Shown here one piece after another: positions 32,764-43,712 of a stretch of 64,000 bases of DNA. Where the stretch lies: NCBI GenBank assembly GCA_022457155.1, contig JAJGOT010000340.1:62001-126000 (forward strand), read 5' to 3'. The position numbers were made by a program, and so were the translations under genes. How positions within the stretch are numbered: position 1 is the stretch's first letter; each line of letters opens with the position of its first letter. Below the pieces are notes generated by a model. That model saw only the letters and a program-made list of their open reading frames with translations. It had not been told where the DNA came from and did no database searches. This stretch comes from Cladopsammia gracilis. Taxonomy: Eukaryota > Cnidaria > Anthozoa > Scleractinia > Dendrophylliidae.

Positions 32764-34786
32764 TAATCCACTATTTCGACATTTTTTTGTTACGAATACT
32801 ACAGTAAACCGGGCGTTAAACTAACTTGTGATTTTCTATAAAATAAGAATTCAGTGCTCGTTTAAGAAAAACAAAGTTCTAATAATCATAAAGTTCGATA
32901 TTTCAGCTAAAGCAAAGGTCAGTGGCTAATTAAAGGGTTTTTGGGCACGTGTTTTGTAATACTAAGCTTCATTGTAGGTTATTTCTTGATGCTTAACCAA
33001 TGTATTGTTGTAATTTTCTTACAATTTATCTTAAGCCCATTGATGTTAGTCTGCGCAACAGGCACTTTTGTGTGCATAGAGATCAAAAGTGTAAAGTCAC
33101 AAAAACTCAAATTTTGGATTCCAAACTTTTGGATCAGAATAAAACCAAAAAAAAAAAAGAAATCTGGTACCACTTCCTCCAGAGAGGTGAGATCGGACGT
33201 CAGCATAAGAATGGTTTGTATGGAGTCATCAGAGGATAAAAGTGCCAATATCTCACCCCCAAACTGCAACAGGATGCTGCTTTATGGTAAGCAGACATTT
33301 TTCATCATGCCCTTTCCGAATATCTTATCAAATCCCATAATTTCACAAATTCAGTTTTTGTGACGTCATCACTTTCGTGCTCAATTACAATCGCTGATTA
33401 ATAGTTTTTGATGGCGCGGATTGGATATCAAATAGATAACAAGGAGCCCGTTGGGCTTCGAAACTGGCTCGTTTGGTTTCAGTTTCCACTCGGTTTTCAT
33501 TTTTGAGTTTTATATTAGCAATCCACAATATACAATCTGGAATCTATTAATATGCAGTCCAGTCCACATTTACATTCCACAGTCCGTTTTACATTCCACA
33601 CTCTGCTTCAAGCACTCCTTAACAGGCTACAATTTCAGGTCTATATTTTTTCTCTGAACTTTGTATTTTTTTTTTTTTCGCTTAAAATTCCTTGAAACCA
33701 CCTACCACAAGGAATCGGGATTGTTTAAACACGGGCATTTTGGAGAATCGGTGATGGGGTTTCGAATAAATTAACGATATCAACATTATCGATCAAATAA
33801 TTAACAGCCGACCATAGCGTGACATAAATACAAGATGTGTGGAATTTGAGCGTGACTCCATGCCGTAATGCATGAGAATTGTTTACTCAGCAATCTTTTC
33901 TTTAACTTGCCAGGACGTGTTTTGTTCAACGATTTATTCGATCTAAACTCAACTGTTTGACAATTGATTTGGTTAGAAAAGATTAACCCGCTTTCCTTTT
34001 ACCAGAAATAGAACATATCCGAAAATTGTTTAACAATTCCGTGGAAATTAGAACGGTAAATATTTGAATTGTAGTTGCCTAAATTATTGGTTTCAGTTCG
34101 CTATACTACTTGTGTAAACACAACAAAATCACACACGGTAGCGATATACAAAGGATATAAATCTCAAAGCAAAGCCATTTCCCTTAAACGATCATGACTT
34201 CCTCCTAGACGTCTCCTAAAACGAAGAAAATGTGGAAAACATATGGTTGTATTTTAATCACAGAAAACGGCTGCAGACGATCGAGCGCTTAACTTGGAGA
34301 ATATCTAACCAAAATTTGTCAAAGTGAAGAGATTGATGAATGTCACAGCAACCGTTGCATCAAATTGACCATCGATGTCTCACAAATCCAACAGTCGAGT
34401 CTTGTTACAGTATCGTTTTGTTTTAGAACAGCAAACGAACGATATCGCTTGCTTTTATAACGATCAACGAGAGAGCAACTCAGTTTGTAACTCTTGCACC
34501 ATCAATCGAGCAGAGGAAGGTCTGGAACGAGTCACGCACCCCTCCCCCCAACAAAATCTTCCTTTTGCGTGATAAACATGCGCACGCGTAAGAAACATTT
34601 GTCATATATTTTAATGTACCATAACAAAAGCAGCAATTTTTCTAAAGCAACAAGACGATAAGAACCCGCATCTCTTGCACGTAATACGCATCTATATACA
34701 GCACGTTTCTACTTCAAATTGCTTTTATAAGAAAACACTACCACAAGGAAGCCACTGATTCGTCTTTGCCTAATATAAGGTTGACT
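32764..34786. other. Intergenic, no gene recognised
   Basis: AT-rich sequence after the lectin stop. One segment (about 33180-33286) is bounded by CTCCAG and GTAAGC and is open, but I recognise nothing in it. Poly-A runs near 33150 and 33670 may be retroposon tails. Confidence 0.4.
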
Positions 34787-35060
34787 TGAAGGTAAAGGTT
34801 AGCGTAGTGTGGGTTGGGGTTGGCGGCGTTACGGCGTGACGCTGCCGTGACGTCATTTTGATGACATCACAGATTACGTCATTTCTGAAAACCGGAAGTA
34901 AACTAGGTACGGTGTTGGCCGCAGCAAAAGCGATTCCCGGGGCAGGTGACCCACTAGAAGCTTGCGCCTGCCGCGCTCGCCATCCACGTCGATGGCGTCG
35001 AAAGTTATTAAGGTGTACGGTGTACAACCCCCCTTTCAGGAATTCCTGGATCCGCCCCTG
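34787..35060. mobile_element. Partial MITE with 'GGATCCGCCCCTG' end
   Basis: The right end (CAGGAATTCCTGGATCCGCCCCTG, ending 35060) matches the right terminal sequence of the G/C-tract MITEs at 47284-47587 and 61850-62153. The left end is not identifiable, so the left coordinate is a guess. GACGTCAT-type segments lie nearby at 34850. Confidence 0.35.
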
Positions 35061-35293
35061 GTGAGCCCCAAAATTATGTATTACACTAGCAGGATTATCG
35101 TAACATCCTGCATGTATTGCTCGTGGGTGTTTTTTGTTGTTCACACCCTACTAGGCTTTGGTAGATTGTGCTCGAAAAAAAAAATAGCAGTGCTCATATT
35201 ATCGTAAAAAGGGTTGTTGTTGTTCATCGTGGTGAACACACTAGTAAAGAAGTATTTTTCGTTTGTCTCACGATGTAGTCACTTCTGATGTGG

Positions 35294-35337
35294 ATCGCGA
35301 CGTTTCGACTGCATACTGCTAGTCTTCTTCAGGCGAT
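35294..35337 (-). ncRNA. Hammerhead-like ribozyme motif (left arm)
   Basis: Minus-strand copy of the motif described at 35854-35897, in the left inverted repeat. Core elements CTGAAGA and GAAACGTC are flanked by ATCGC/GCGAT, which pair as stem I. Confidence 0.5.
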
Positions 35338-35361
35338 GGGGTCGACTGGTTACGCGTCACC

Positions 35362-35485
35362 TTATGAAGCACGATGTTCTGCTGTGATTGGTTGGTTTTC
35401 AACAGCTGTGACTGGCGCATTTTGATCCTCGTTGTTTCGGCGAATTGTTCCCTCGGCGGTCCGTAGTCGTACGGCTCTCCTATTG

Positions 35486-35538
<53 letters not shown>

Positions 35539-35836
35539 CCTGTTGATGTTGTTAGGGTTAAGTCTTATGTGGATCGCCTCTTTGACCCTGCGTGTGTACC
35601 AATGAGGATCACGATCAATAAACTTTACTTCATTCCAAAGCGGGTGGTGTCCGGTGTTGTTGGCGTGCTCTGAAACGGCGGAGGTCTGGGTACGGGCGAA
35701 TCGGATGTCTCGGTCATGCTCTTTTATTCTGTCTTGCATAGGTCTTCCAGTCTCGCCGATATAAACTTTACCGCATTCACAGGGAATTCTGTAAACCACG
35801 CCATCTTGTTTAGTCGGGTCAACAGCGTCTTTAGGG
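35362..35836 (-). pseudogene. Penelope-like GIY-YIG endonuclease fragment
   Basis: An open frame running from the right inverted repeat to 35362. Key motifs: VVYRIPCECGKVYIGETGRP (Cys pair and the GIY-YIG core as VYR...VYIG), RIKEHDRDIRF, SEHANNTGHHPLWNEV, and the conserved Glu in VKEAIHIRL. In Penelope-like elements this domain is the endonuclease C-terminal to the reverse transcriptase. The N-terminal part, including the reverse transcriptase, is missing, so this is a fragment. No Met is needed because it begins inside the domain. Confidence 0.85.
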
Positions 35837-35853
35837 CGTAACCAGTCGACCCC

Positions 35854-35897
35854 ATCGCCTGAAGAAGACTAGCAGTATGCAGTCGAAACGTCGCGAT
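35854..35897 (+). ncRNA. Hammerhead-like ribozyme motif (right arm)
   Basis: Order of parts: ATCGC (stem I), CTGAAGA (CUGANGA core), GACT...AGTC (stem II), GAAA, CGTC (cleavage-site type), GCGAT (stem I partner, perfect 5 bp). Hammerhead motifs in Penelope-like pseudo-LTRs are established knowledge. Deviations: one extra A before stem II, and almost no stem III, so activity might need a dimer or may be absent. Confidence 0.5.
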
Positions 35898-36441
35898 CCA
35901 CATCAGAAGTGACTACATCGTGAGACAAACGAAAAATACTTCTTTACTAGTGCTCATATTTTTTAGAAATTATGCCAAAATTATGCTACTTTCTGAAAAT
36001 TATGCTCTCTATCACCGAAATTATGCTACTTAGATTTTAAGGAAAATAGAGATCACCAGTAGCTTAACTCTATCATTTTTTACTTTAATGAACATTCATA
36101 TAGTCCACTTTCCAGTCATACTGTCTTTAGCATCGCAAATACGCATGTGCGCACCTCGAAAAGCCAAATGATTAACAAATGATATCAAAATCAACCGTTT
36201 CTGGGTAATATATATACATAGCCCAAGCCTAACAGCATCGCACTTTGAACAAGCTTAACTAAGGTGAAACTTAACTAAGGTGAAAGGTTGGAAGCACAAG
36301 AATTAAGATTGACGAACGGGCTATTCTCACTGGTGCCATCACGCACAAACACTCCCAAATCCGCTAGAATTCTATTGTTTCTACACCCGTGCATCCGTGA
36401 GCCAGTAGGGGGTGGTGTTATGCATATATTAGGTGGTTTTG

Positions 36442-36757
36442 CATAAATAGGCCGTCGTTATCCGGTTTATTCCTCTCTTCGTTTTAACGGCCGCCAGACG
36501 TCCGCTTGGCGTTTATTTCTTTTTCTAGTCATCGCTGCGCCTTCGTATTTCTAGTCTCTATGCCGGAGCAAGTTACTCAGAACCCTGTTGCGGGCGCTGT
36601 TGCTGCAGCCTCTGCAGTTCAAGTTAATCCTTTACAGGCGGCTTCAGCGGCCGAACAACCAGCACTACCGGTTCCCGGCTCTTCCTGCTCCTGTTGCTCG
36701 TAATGTTGCTCCGGACGCTGCTCCCACCGACGCTATACCAGTTGTGGCTCCAGAGGT
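36442..36757 (+). other. Ala/Pro-rich first-exon-like segment with promoter-like start
   Basis: A TATA-like CATAAATA near 36443, then a T-rich leader and an ATG at 36560 opening an Ala/Pro/Val-rich frame (MPEQVTQNPVAGAVAAAS...). The frame stops at 36701, but the same composition continues in another frame (PVARNVAPDAAPTDAIP) to about 36757. It looks like the damaged 5' end of a gene or retroelement gag-like frame. I do not recognise the family. It lies just before the minisatellite at 36960. Confidence 0.35.
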
Positions 36758-36959
36758 TGGTTTTTTTCTCTAGTTGTTTGTATTTCCCCGGTGTGGTTCG
36801 GTTTCCCCTTCCCGCTTTTGTGTCCTTTGGTGCGGGGTTTAAATTTGTTAGTTAATTTTACAATTCATGGTTCTCTTAGTCGCCACGTGCGCGGTATGTT
36901 TTCCGCTCCGCGTCTATGTTAGTTGGTTTTGGCTTTCTCATTCGGCGTGATCATTTTTC

Positions 36960-38440
36960 CGTCCGTGTGATTACAAAACTTTTTATCATCAGTCTGTGTG
37001 GCGATTTTTCGGTCTGTGTGACCACAAAACCTTCAATTTTCAGTCTGTGTGATTATTTTTCAGTCTGTGTGACTATTATTCACTCTGTGTGACTACAAAC
37101 TTTCAATTTTCAGTCTGTGTGACTATTTTTCAGTCTGTGTGACTACAAAACTTTTCATTTTCAGTCTGTGTGACTATTATTCAGTCTGTGTGACTACGAA
37201 CGTTCAATTTCAGTCTGTGTGACTATTATCCAGTCTGTGTGACTACAAAACGTTCAATTTTCAGTCTGTGTGACTATTTTTCAGTCTGTGTGACTACAAA
37301 ACTTTTCATTTTCAGTCTGTGTGACTATTATTCAGTCTGTGTGACTACAAAACGTTCAATTTCAGTCTGTGTGACTATTATTCAGTCTGTGTGACTACAA
37401 AACGTTCAATTTTCAGTCTGTGTGACTATTTTTCAGTCTGTGTGACTACAAACTTTCAATTTTCAGTCTGTGTGACTATTTTTCAGTCTGTGTGACTACA
37501 AAACTTTTCATTTTCAGTCTGCGTGACTATTATTCAGTCTGTGTGACTACAAAACGTTCAATTTCAGTCTGTGTGACTATTATTCAGTCTGTGTGACTAC
37601 AAAACGTTCAATTTTCAGTCTGTGTGACTACAAAACTTTTCATTTTCAGTCTGTGTGACTATTATTCAGTCTGTGCGGCTACAAAACTTGCAAATTGTCA
37701 GTATCTGTGTCTATTGTTCAGTCTGTGTGACTACAAAACTTTCAATTTCCAGTCTATGTGACTATTTTTCAGTCTGTGTGACTACAAGACTTTCAGTTTT
37801 CAGTGTGTCTATTATTCAGCCTGTGTGACTACAAAACGTTCAATTTTCAGTCTGTGTGACTATTATTCAGTCTGTGTGTCTACTAAACTTTCAATTTTCA
37901 GTCTGTGTGACTACAAAACTTTTCATTTTCAGTCTGTGTGACTATTATTCAGTCTGTGCGGCTACAAAACTTGCAAATTTTCAGTCTGTGTGTGACTATT
38001 TAGTCTATGTGACTACAAAACTTACAAGTTTTCAGTCTGTGTGTGACTATTATTTAGTTTGTGTGACTACAAAACTTTAAATTTTCAGTCTGTGTGTGAC
38101 TACTATTCAGTCCGTGTGACTACAAAACTTTCAATTTTCAGTCTGCGTGACAAAATCTGGGTTGCAAGTCTCGGTTTTTCAGCCTGTGTGACTACAGAAA
38201 TTTTCATTTTCTTGTCTGAGTGTCACAAGTCTGTGTGACTATTATTCACCCTGCGTGACTTCAAAACTTCCATTTTTTTCAGTCTGTGTGACAAGTCGCT
38301 GTGACAATTTTCATTCTGTGTGACTACAAAGCTTTCTATTTCTTGTCTGCGTGATAAGTCTCTGTTACAATTATTTACCCTGTGTGATCACTAAACTTTC
38401 AGTTGTTCAGCCTTACAATTTTCCATCTGTGTGCATAGGG
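36960..38440 (+). repeat. Minisatellite, CAGTCTGTGTGACTA family
   Basis: About 1.5 kb of tandem repeats built on CAGTCTGTGTGACTA. Two subunit types alternate, ...CTATTATT (about 20 nt) and ...CTACAAAACGTTCAATTTT (about 31 nt), giving a higher-order unit of about 51 nt. The centre (37000-37650) is regular. The edges are decayed (variants CTGCGTGAC, CTATGTGAC, CTGAGTGTC). Confidence 0.9.
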
Positions 38441-39991
38441 TAACCTTTAGTTTTCTCCGTCCGTGTGTCAAATCTTTAGTTTCACGTTTTTGTATTAAAG
38501 CTACCGCTTAGTATGTCTTCGATGGGGTTATCTAATACCCTTAATTGCTCTGTCCCTGGACGGGGTATTTCGGGGCTGCTTCGCGGTTAGCTTTTCCCCT
38601 TTCCTTTTGTTTACTAGTCCTTCGTCGTTTTGCTCCTTTGGGCCTCTCCATTTTGCTCCATTGGGCCTCTCCATGTAAAAGGCCTCGCTGTGACTTCAAT
38701 CCGGGCGCAGTTTTTATGCATACCATCCGGTGGTGTAATTGAAAAGGGGAAAAGCACTGTGTAGCAAGCCCGGTCCCTTCGCCTACTACGGTTCTTCCCC
38801 TCCTAGAATGTGGCGTCCTCGCATAAGGCTTTTAATGAACTTAAGAATTTCAGGCCTGCCTTCCTGTAACTCATGCGGCTAAAAGTCAGGAGTAAGGTTA
38901 GGAATTTTGAGTTGTGGGGAGAGATACGGTTTTGCCCATGGTTTATCATTCTGTTATTTATTGAGTTATCCGGAAGCGGCCGCCGTAGGGCTCGCTTCTT
39001 CCCATAACTCATTCTAGCTTGGGGTGTTTGGGAGTGGGGGCTCCAGTGGGAATATATTACTATTCTACTAACTATTTCACAGATGAAGTAAAATCACTCT
39101 ACCACTAGTTTCCGAATAAAATACAGTTTATGTTTGTCAAAAATTGCCCGAGAAACTGATTTGAAAATCAAAAATTGCAAAAATACACAAACATATTTGT
39201 ATAAGGCGATGCGAGTGAAGATAGAACCGTACTATAAAATCAAAGTCTTGTTTTGTTTACATAAAATCGCTTTTCAATCTATCTAATGAATGAACAAACA
39301 CATAAAAATGGACAACACAGTCTTCTTTCGAAAAAATTTATTCAAATATCCATTAGTTTACGTTTAAAAGCAAAACGCGTACTATTTAATTATAGCTCAT
39401 CGAGTTCAAGCTTTCTTCGATGAAATTCAAGAGATCGATACAACTGAATTAAAGCACGTTTTAAAATCAATTCTCCAAAACTGATAATAACACTAATAAA
39501 AAGTCACTCACAGATTGATATCAACGTAAATTCTCATCGAAAACTGTAACAGTTTTAATACTATCGATATTACATGGGAGGACAGAAGGAATCCCCTAAT
39601 GCACAGTCCAATGAAAGGGCTCTAACAGCCATGCATCTTATGAATACGAAACAACGTAAGGATAATTTTAGTTGTTCTTGATGTTTTGTAATTTAGCAGC
39701 ATCACTGTGGTAATTAACACATCTTAGGATGACAGAAATATCCATTGTGTGAAACGAGACAACTAGATGAGCCGAGTAAGCAAGAGATGACAGTAATACA
39801 GTGACATTAATTTTCCCCTACATGTAAATGCTACAAATCCGTTTGAAATCCACAGATCAGTTATAATTTTCCATACTACTGAATGTTTGAAGTCCAAGAA
39901 TTGAAGAGCAAACAGATTTTAAAATATTTGAAACATTTTTGTGTGACATAAATATCCACCAAATCATATGAACTCACATGTAACATACATT
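38441..39991. other. No gene recognised
   Basis: 38441-39060 is GC-richer and has text resembling a decayed retroelement tail (repeated TTTGGGCCTCTCCATT, CATTGGGCCTCTCCAT). 39060-39991 is AT-rich single-copy-looking DNA. Open frames here are short and featureless. Confidence 0.4.
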
Positions 39992-40476
39992 TATTATATA
40001 AACACCAATGAAATACCAGGTGAGCTTTCGCACGTAAACTTCATATCTTCACACGTGAGAATAACATGTTATCTTCACACGTGAAAAGATCACCGTTGCT
40101 ATGGCTACATAATAAATCGCGCCTTTGTCAAAGTAGTCTCGACACAATTTCCGAAATCTAAAATTCTATGGGCCATTATTTTAGCATAGCCCTTATTACA
40201 TTGTAAAAGAAAGGAATATGTATTTCGTTTACGCATTTAAATAAAGGCCGTGTACTTCTTCCATTTTTTAGTTCTTACACGTTGTTCTACTTAAGACTAC
40301 AAAAAAATATTACATTGTGTAAAGTGAAATGGTTTGATTTCATTGGTGTTTATATAATAAACAGAACATTACATGGCCGCTTGAAGATACGAAATTTCAC
40401 TCGTTCGCTGCGCTCACTCGTGAAATATGTTTCAACACTCGAAGAGAAATTTCGTATCTTCGCGCGGCCATGTAAT
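39992..40476. repeat. Nested inverted repeats (MITE-like)
   Basis: Outer pair: 39992-40014 and 40337-40359, a perfect 23-nt inverted match (TATTATATAAACACCAATGAAAT). Overlapping its right side is a second hairpin with 31-nt arms at 40368-40398 and 40446-40476 (ATTACATGGCCGC...GAAATTTC). Two TTCACACGTGA motifs lie inside the outer pair. No coding capacity; probably non-autonomous DNA elements. Confidence 0.6.
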
Positions 40477-40479
40477 ATC

Positions 40480-41816
40480 CTCTATGTAAGTTATATAACA
40501 TCCACTCACATGTACACTATTCTATATTCAACTCACGTGCAGCATGTGTTATGCATGTACTCAAAGTCACACCACTTATTCAACACAACACATAATACAC
40601 TGGCCAGGAGAAGTGAAAATTTTACGACTGAGGGACATCTTTACCCATATATTAAATATCGTATATTAAAGCTGAATCCGTTACGCATATGTTGACCATT
40701 TCACGAACCCCGCAATGGGAGCCATATCAGTGTCTGCTAATGGGAGGTTAAAAATGTAGTGTTGGAGAGGATACAATGTAAATCGCAGGGACCGCGGTTT
40801 GGTGACTGCTTAAGGGAGGTGTCCACTTACAGTCTGTTAGGAAAGGGATGCTGATTGGCACATACACAGTAAAATTTATATCAGTAAACTTTCCCATTAA
40901 ATTGCGTCTCTTTAGAAATTTAAATATTCCTACCAGCTGCTTCTAAAAATATTGTAGAAAGAACTCTGAATTATAACACATGCTGCAAGATTGGGCATTA
41001 TTAAATACATAAATTGAAGAACAGATTACCTTTGTCCGACTTGTTCCTTCTTTGAAATGTAAACCACAACATGTACATTGAATGTCTAATTACCTTAGGA
41101 GAACAAACATAAACAAAACTGCAAAACAGCAATACAACTGTAGTTGATCACAAATTTAATTATAGAGCATGATGCGTTATTTTTGTTTTACTTCCACCTC
41201 TGATTTTCACTGTACTGTCAAAGATCTACATCTTCGCTTGAAATACAGTAAAACAGGTGAAACGAAAGGCAACGAAACGTCTTTCTAGCTAAACGTCATA
41301 CTTAAAATCTCTTATAAGTTAAAATGCGGACAAAACATGTCGAGAGCAAGCTTAAATCCATTTATTAACTTCGAAAATTCCCACGAAAGCGACTATCGAG
41401 CTGATATTTAATTTTTTCAGCGCTCAGAGTAGCATGACTTTTGCCAATTTGTTTGCAGCAGTGTTGAAAACAAATACGCTTAATAATTGTAAGCGAGTTA
41501 GATGTGCACAATATCAAATAGAAACTAATAATCGATCGCCCCAAAACGTCTAAAATAACCCTGAACCCCTGTCCAGTTGGACATTAGGTTGAAAGGATAG
41601 TTAAACTTAGGCTTATTACTAATTTAAAACTCAATTGCAAGTCACTTACCTTTCTTGTTCTTTCTCTGCTATCATCTAAGCAGACTTCTTTGCGCTGCAT
41701 CGTAAGTTAGCCACGAAAACAACAGTTTGCAAAGCAATTTCGCTAGCCTTTTTTCGCTAAACAGGACTCTTAATGTAAAATAAAATTTTCTGCGCTGACG
41801 CGAGCGAGCGGTTGTC
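40480..41816. other. No gene recognised
   Basis: AT-rich sequence without convincing coding frames, repeats or RNA genes. Confidence 0.5.
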
Positions 41817-41932
41817 GTGAGGTTAACACTCGTTATCATCTCTCAAACGGACCTTTCCTTTTCACTTTAAGTTACATGAAGTAAAACCTATTTCATACTT
41901 AGAGTAAAATTAGAAAAAAAGATCAGTAAAGT

Positions 41933-42008
41933 GGTTGCTTTGAACCCGAGTCGTTTGCTTCATAACTAATATCCTTATCCACTATACCAAAGTGGATTAG
42001 CTGCCGGG
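41933..42008 (-). ncRNA. tRNA-like (SINE-type) segment
   Basis: On the minus strand, an A-box-like TGGTATAGTGGATAAG (41973-41989) and a B-box-like GGGTTCAAAGC (41937-41947) lie at tRNA spacing. The arms pair poorly. Weak call: a tRNA relic or chance match within the MITE. Confidence 0.3.
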
Positions 42009-42330
42009 AGATGTAATTTTTAACATATTTACAGAGTTACCATAACAATAAATGAAAGCTAACCGTTTTCAAATCAGTGCTTAACCCTAAACACTGTAGA
42101 TCAATGCTTAACCCCAAAACGCTACTCTTTGCTTAGCCGGATCTCTGTTCTCTCAGTTCTCTGTCCAATAAAATGGGGTTCTGTTCTCGTGTACGTCAGT
42201 ACTACGGTATAACGATAAAAAATACTACGTTGTGTAAAACCTCATAAGGTGTCCAAGGTCCGTTTGAGAGATGTTAACGAGTTACGTGAAAAATGTTAAG
42301 TTTAACACTGTAAAAAGTGTTAAAAATGAA

Positions 42331-42366
42331 ACTAGACGTTTCGGCAATGCTGCCTTCATCAGTAGT
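42331..42366 (-). ncRNA. Hammerhead-like ribozyme motif
   Basis: Minus strand: ACTA (stem I), CTGATGA, GGCA GCAT TGCC (stem II with tetraloop), GAAACGTC, TAGT (stem I partner). The core is canonical apart from one extra A before stem II and a nearly absent stem III, as in the copies at 35.3 and 35.9 kb. Confidence 0.5.
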
Positions 42367-42461
42367 AAAAATGTGTTCGTTGCTAGCGTGTGCGAAAATT
42401 CAAAAAATTCAAATTCACGCGTGCCGAAGAAAAGCGCGCGCAAGGCTAGCATACGAGTTAA

Positions 42462-43389
42462 TTATGAAAAGCCAAAGCCTTGGTTCAAGCCATTGGGCGC
42501 CAAAGTCTTGTAATTGAAAATGAACCGCATTTCTTCGCGTCTTCTCCTGATCTGGTCACCTAGATTCGCTTTAATCACCGCTACCATCATGTCACTGAGG
42601 TTGTGGTTTGGTCTCGTAAAATGTTCAGGCACTGGCAGCGCAACTTTCTTTTTGATCACATCCAATCTGTGTTCACGGAAGCGGTCTCCAAGACGACGGC
42701 CCGTCTCTCCAATGTAGACAATTGCAGGGCATTTACGGCATGAAATGCAGTAGACCAATTGGCTTGTGATGCACGTATAATGCCCCGAGATCTTGATGTG
42801 TCCATTTGTAGTTCTAATACTGTCACTGGGATTGATGAAAGGACAGGTTCGGCAGTCACGTCGGTTGCATGGAAACGTACCCGCCTGACGTTGGAGATCT
42901 GATGGCAAACTGCTATGGACTAGCAAATCTTTCAGATTCTTTGCGCGTCGGAAAGCTTTTAGCGGCGGCTTGTTGAAAATAGCACTCGTGGTGTTGTCAT
43001 CGCGTAAGATGGAATAGTTTCGCAGAAGGATGTTACAAACGTCGACGTTTTGAGGGTGGTATGTGATGACCAGAGGTGGGCGGTCGACGGCAGTGTCATT
43101 TCCGGGAGTGATGTCAAGTAGATTGTCTCTTTGTTTTGCTTCCGCTCGGACGCGTGCTCTTGTTATGAGGTCATGAGGATAGCCACGTGCCGCAAAATGT
43201 GTCTCCATGGTTGTTGCTTTATTGTGAAAATCATCGTCGTTACTGCAGATCTTTCGCAGCCGTAGAAACTGACTATATGGAATGGATGATTTACACTTTG
43301 ATGGATGCGACGAGCTGAAGTCAAGATAAGAATGACTATCAGTGTCTTTGTAGTAAACAGATGTTGATATGCGGTTGTCATATTGTCAT
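42462..43389 (-). pseudogene. Penelope-like RT tail, CxC linker and GIY-YIG endonuclease
   Basis: A continuous open frame without a start Met (5'-truncated). It begins with the end of the RT region (STSVYYKDTDSHSYLDF, SIPYSQFLRLRKIC), then METHFAARGYPHDLI, a Cys-rich linker (FPCNRRDCRTCPF), and the GIY-YIG domain (YCISCRKCPAIVYIGETGRR, RFREHRLDVI). The stop is at 42462. This is the conserved C-terminal half of a Penelope-like polyprotein. An ATG at 43206 exists but is internal to the homologous region. Confidence 0.85.
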
Positions 43390-43414
43390 AGATGTTAACG
43401 AGTGTTAACCCTCA

Positions 43415-43712
43415 GATATGCTGACCACATGGCGACCTGGAGTCTGCCGGACCATATTTGACCATGGGCCTTAGCACAGATCTCAATATTTTCCAAAAAC
43501 AATACAGAAATAAAATACAAACTAATGCTAATGCCCCGCTCATCGAAGCACGATTGTGTGCCAAATGCCCCGCTAATCCCTGTATAGTCCCGGGGTTGGG
43601 GGGGGGGGGGGGGGGGGAGGAAGCGGGATTTACCTTGACTGGTGCATAAAGGCGACTGTTTCGAAAAATAATTCTAAGGTTAAAACAACCATAGAACTTG
43701 CAGATACAGGAT
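43415..43712. other. Spacer with a 20-nt poly-G run
   Basis: No gene. A run of 20 G (43598-43617) follows CCCGGGGTT, similar to the G tracts of the MITEs in block X. Possible fragment of such an element. Confidence 0.5.

Larger units (their letters stand above)
35201..35950 (-). mobile_element. Penelope-like element fragment with inverted terminal repeats
   Basis: A 5'-truncated Penelope-like retroelement. A GIY-YIG endonuclease fragment (35362-35836) lies between 115-bp inverted repeats (35241-35355 and 35836-35950). A 12-bp direct repeat AGTGCTCATATT flanks the unit (35189-35200 and 35949-35960). Inverted pseudo-LTR arrangements are typical of this retroelement class. Each arm carries a hammerhead-like core (listed separately). 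The reverse transcriptase is absent. Confidence 0.8.
42283..43389 (-). mobile_element. Penelope-like element fragment, 5'-truncated
   Basis: About 1.1 kb on the minus strand, from the end of the reverse transcriptase through the GIY-YIG domain to a 3' segment with a hammerhead-like motif (42331-42366). A 14-bp target duplication flanks it. Truncation at the 5' end is typical of target-primed insertion. A different family from the element in block X. Confidence 0.8.
41818..43414. mobile_element. MITE split by a Penelope-like insertion
   Basis: The left end (41818-41857, TGAGGTTAACACTCGTTATC... then TCTCAAACGGACCTT) matches the inverted sequence at 42253-42282 plus 43390-43414. The right end is thus interrupted at AGATGTTAACGAGT, which occurs on both sides of the inserted Penelope-like fragment (42269-42282 and 43390-43403) as a 14-bp target duplication. 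The MITE without the insert is about 480 bp and has no coding frame. Confidence 0.65.

Noticed and set aside
33180..33286. Possible exon bounded by CTCCAG and GTAAGC after the lectin gene
   Set aside because: No recognisable domain, near a poly-A run, and no partner exon in matching phase was found.
37856..38080. Open frame within the CAGTCTGTGTGACTA repeats
   Set aside because: Tandem repeat units happen to lack stops in one frame. There is no start context and the repeat is degenerate.
41933..42008. Functional tRNA gene
   Set aside because: Only box-like motifs are present. The acceptor and anticodon arms do not pair well.
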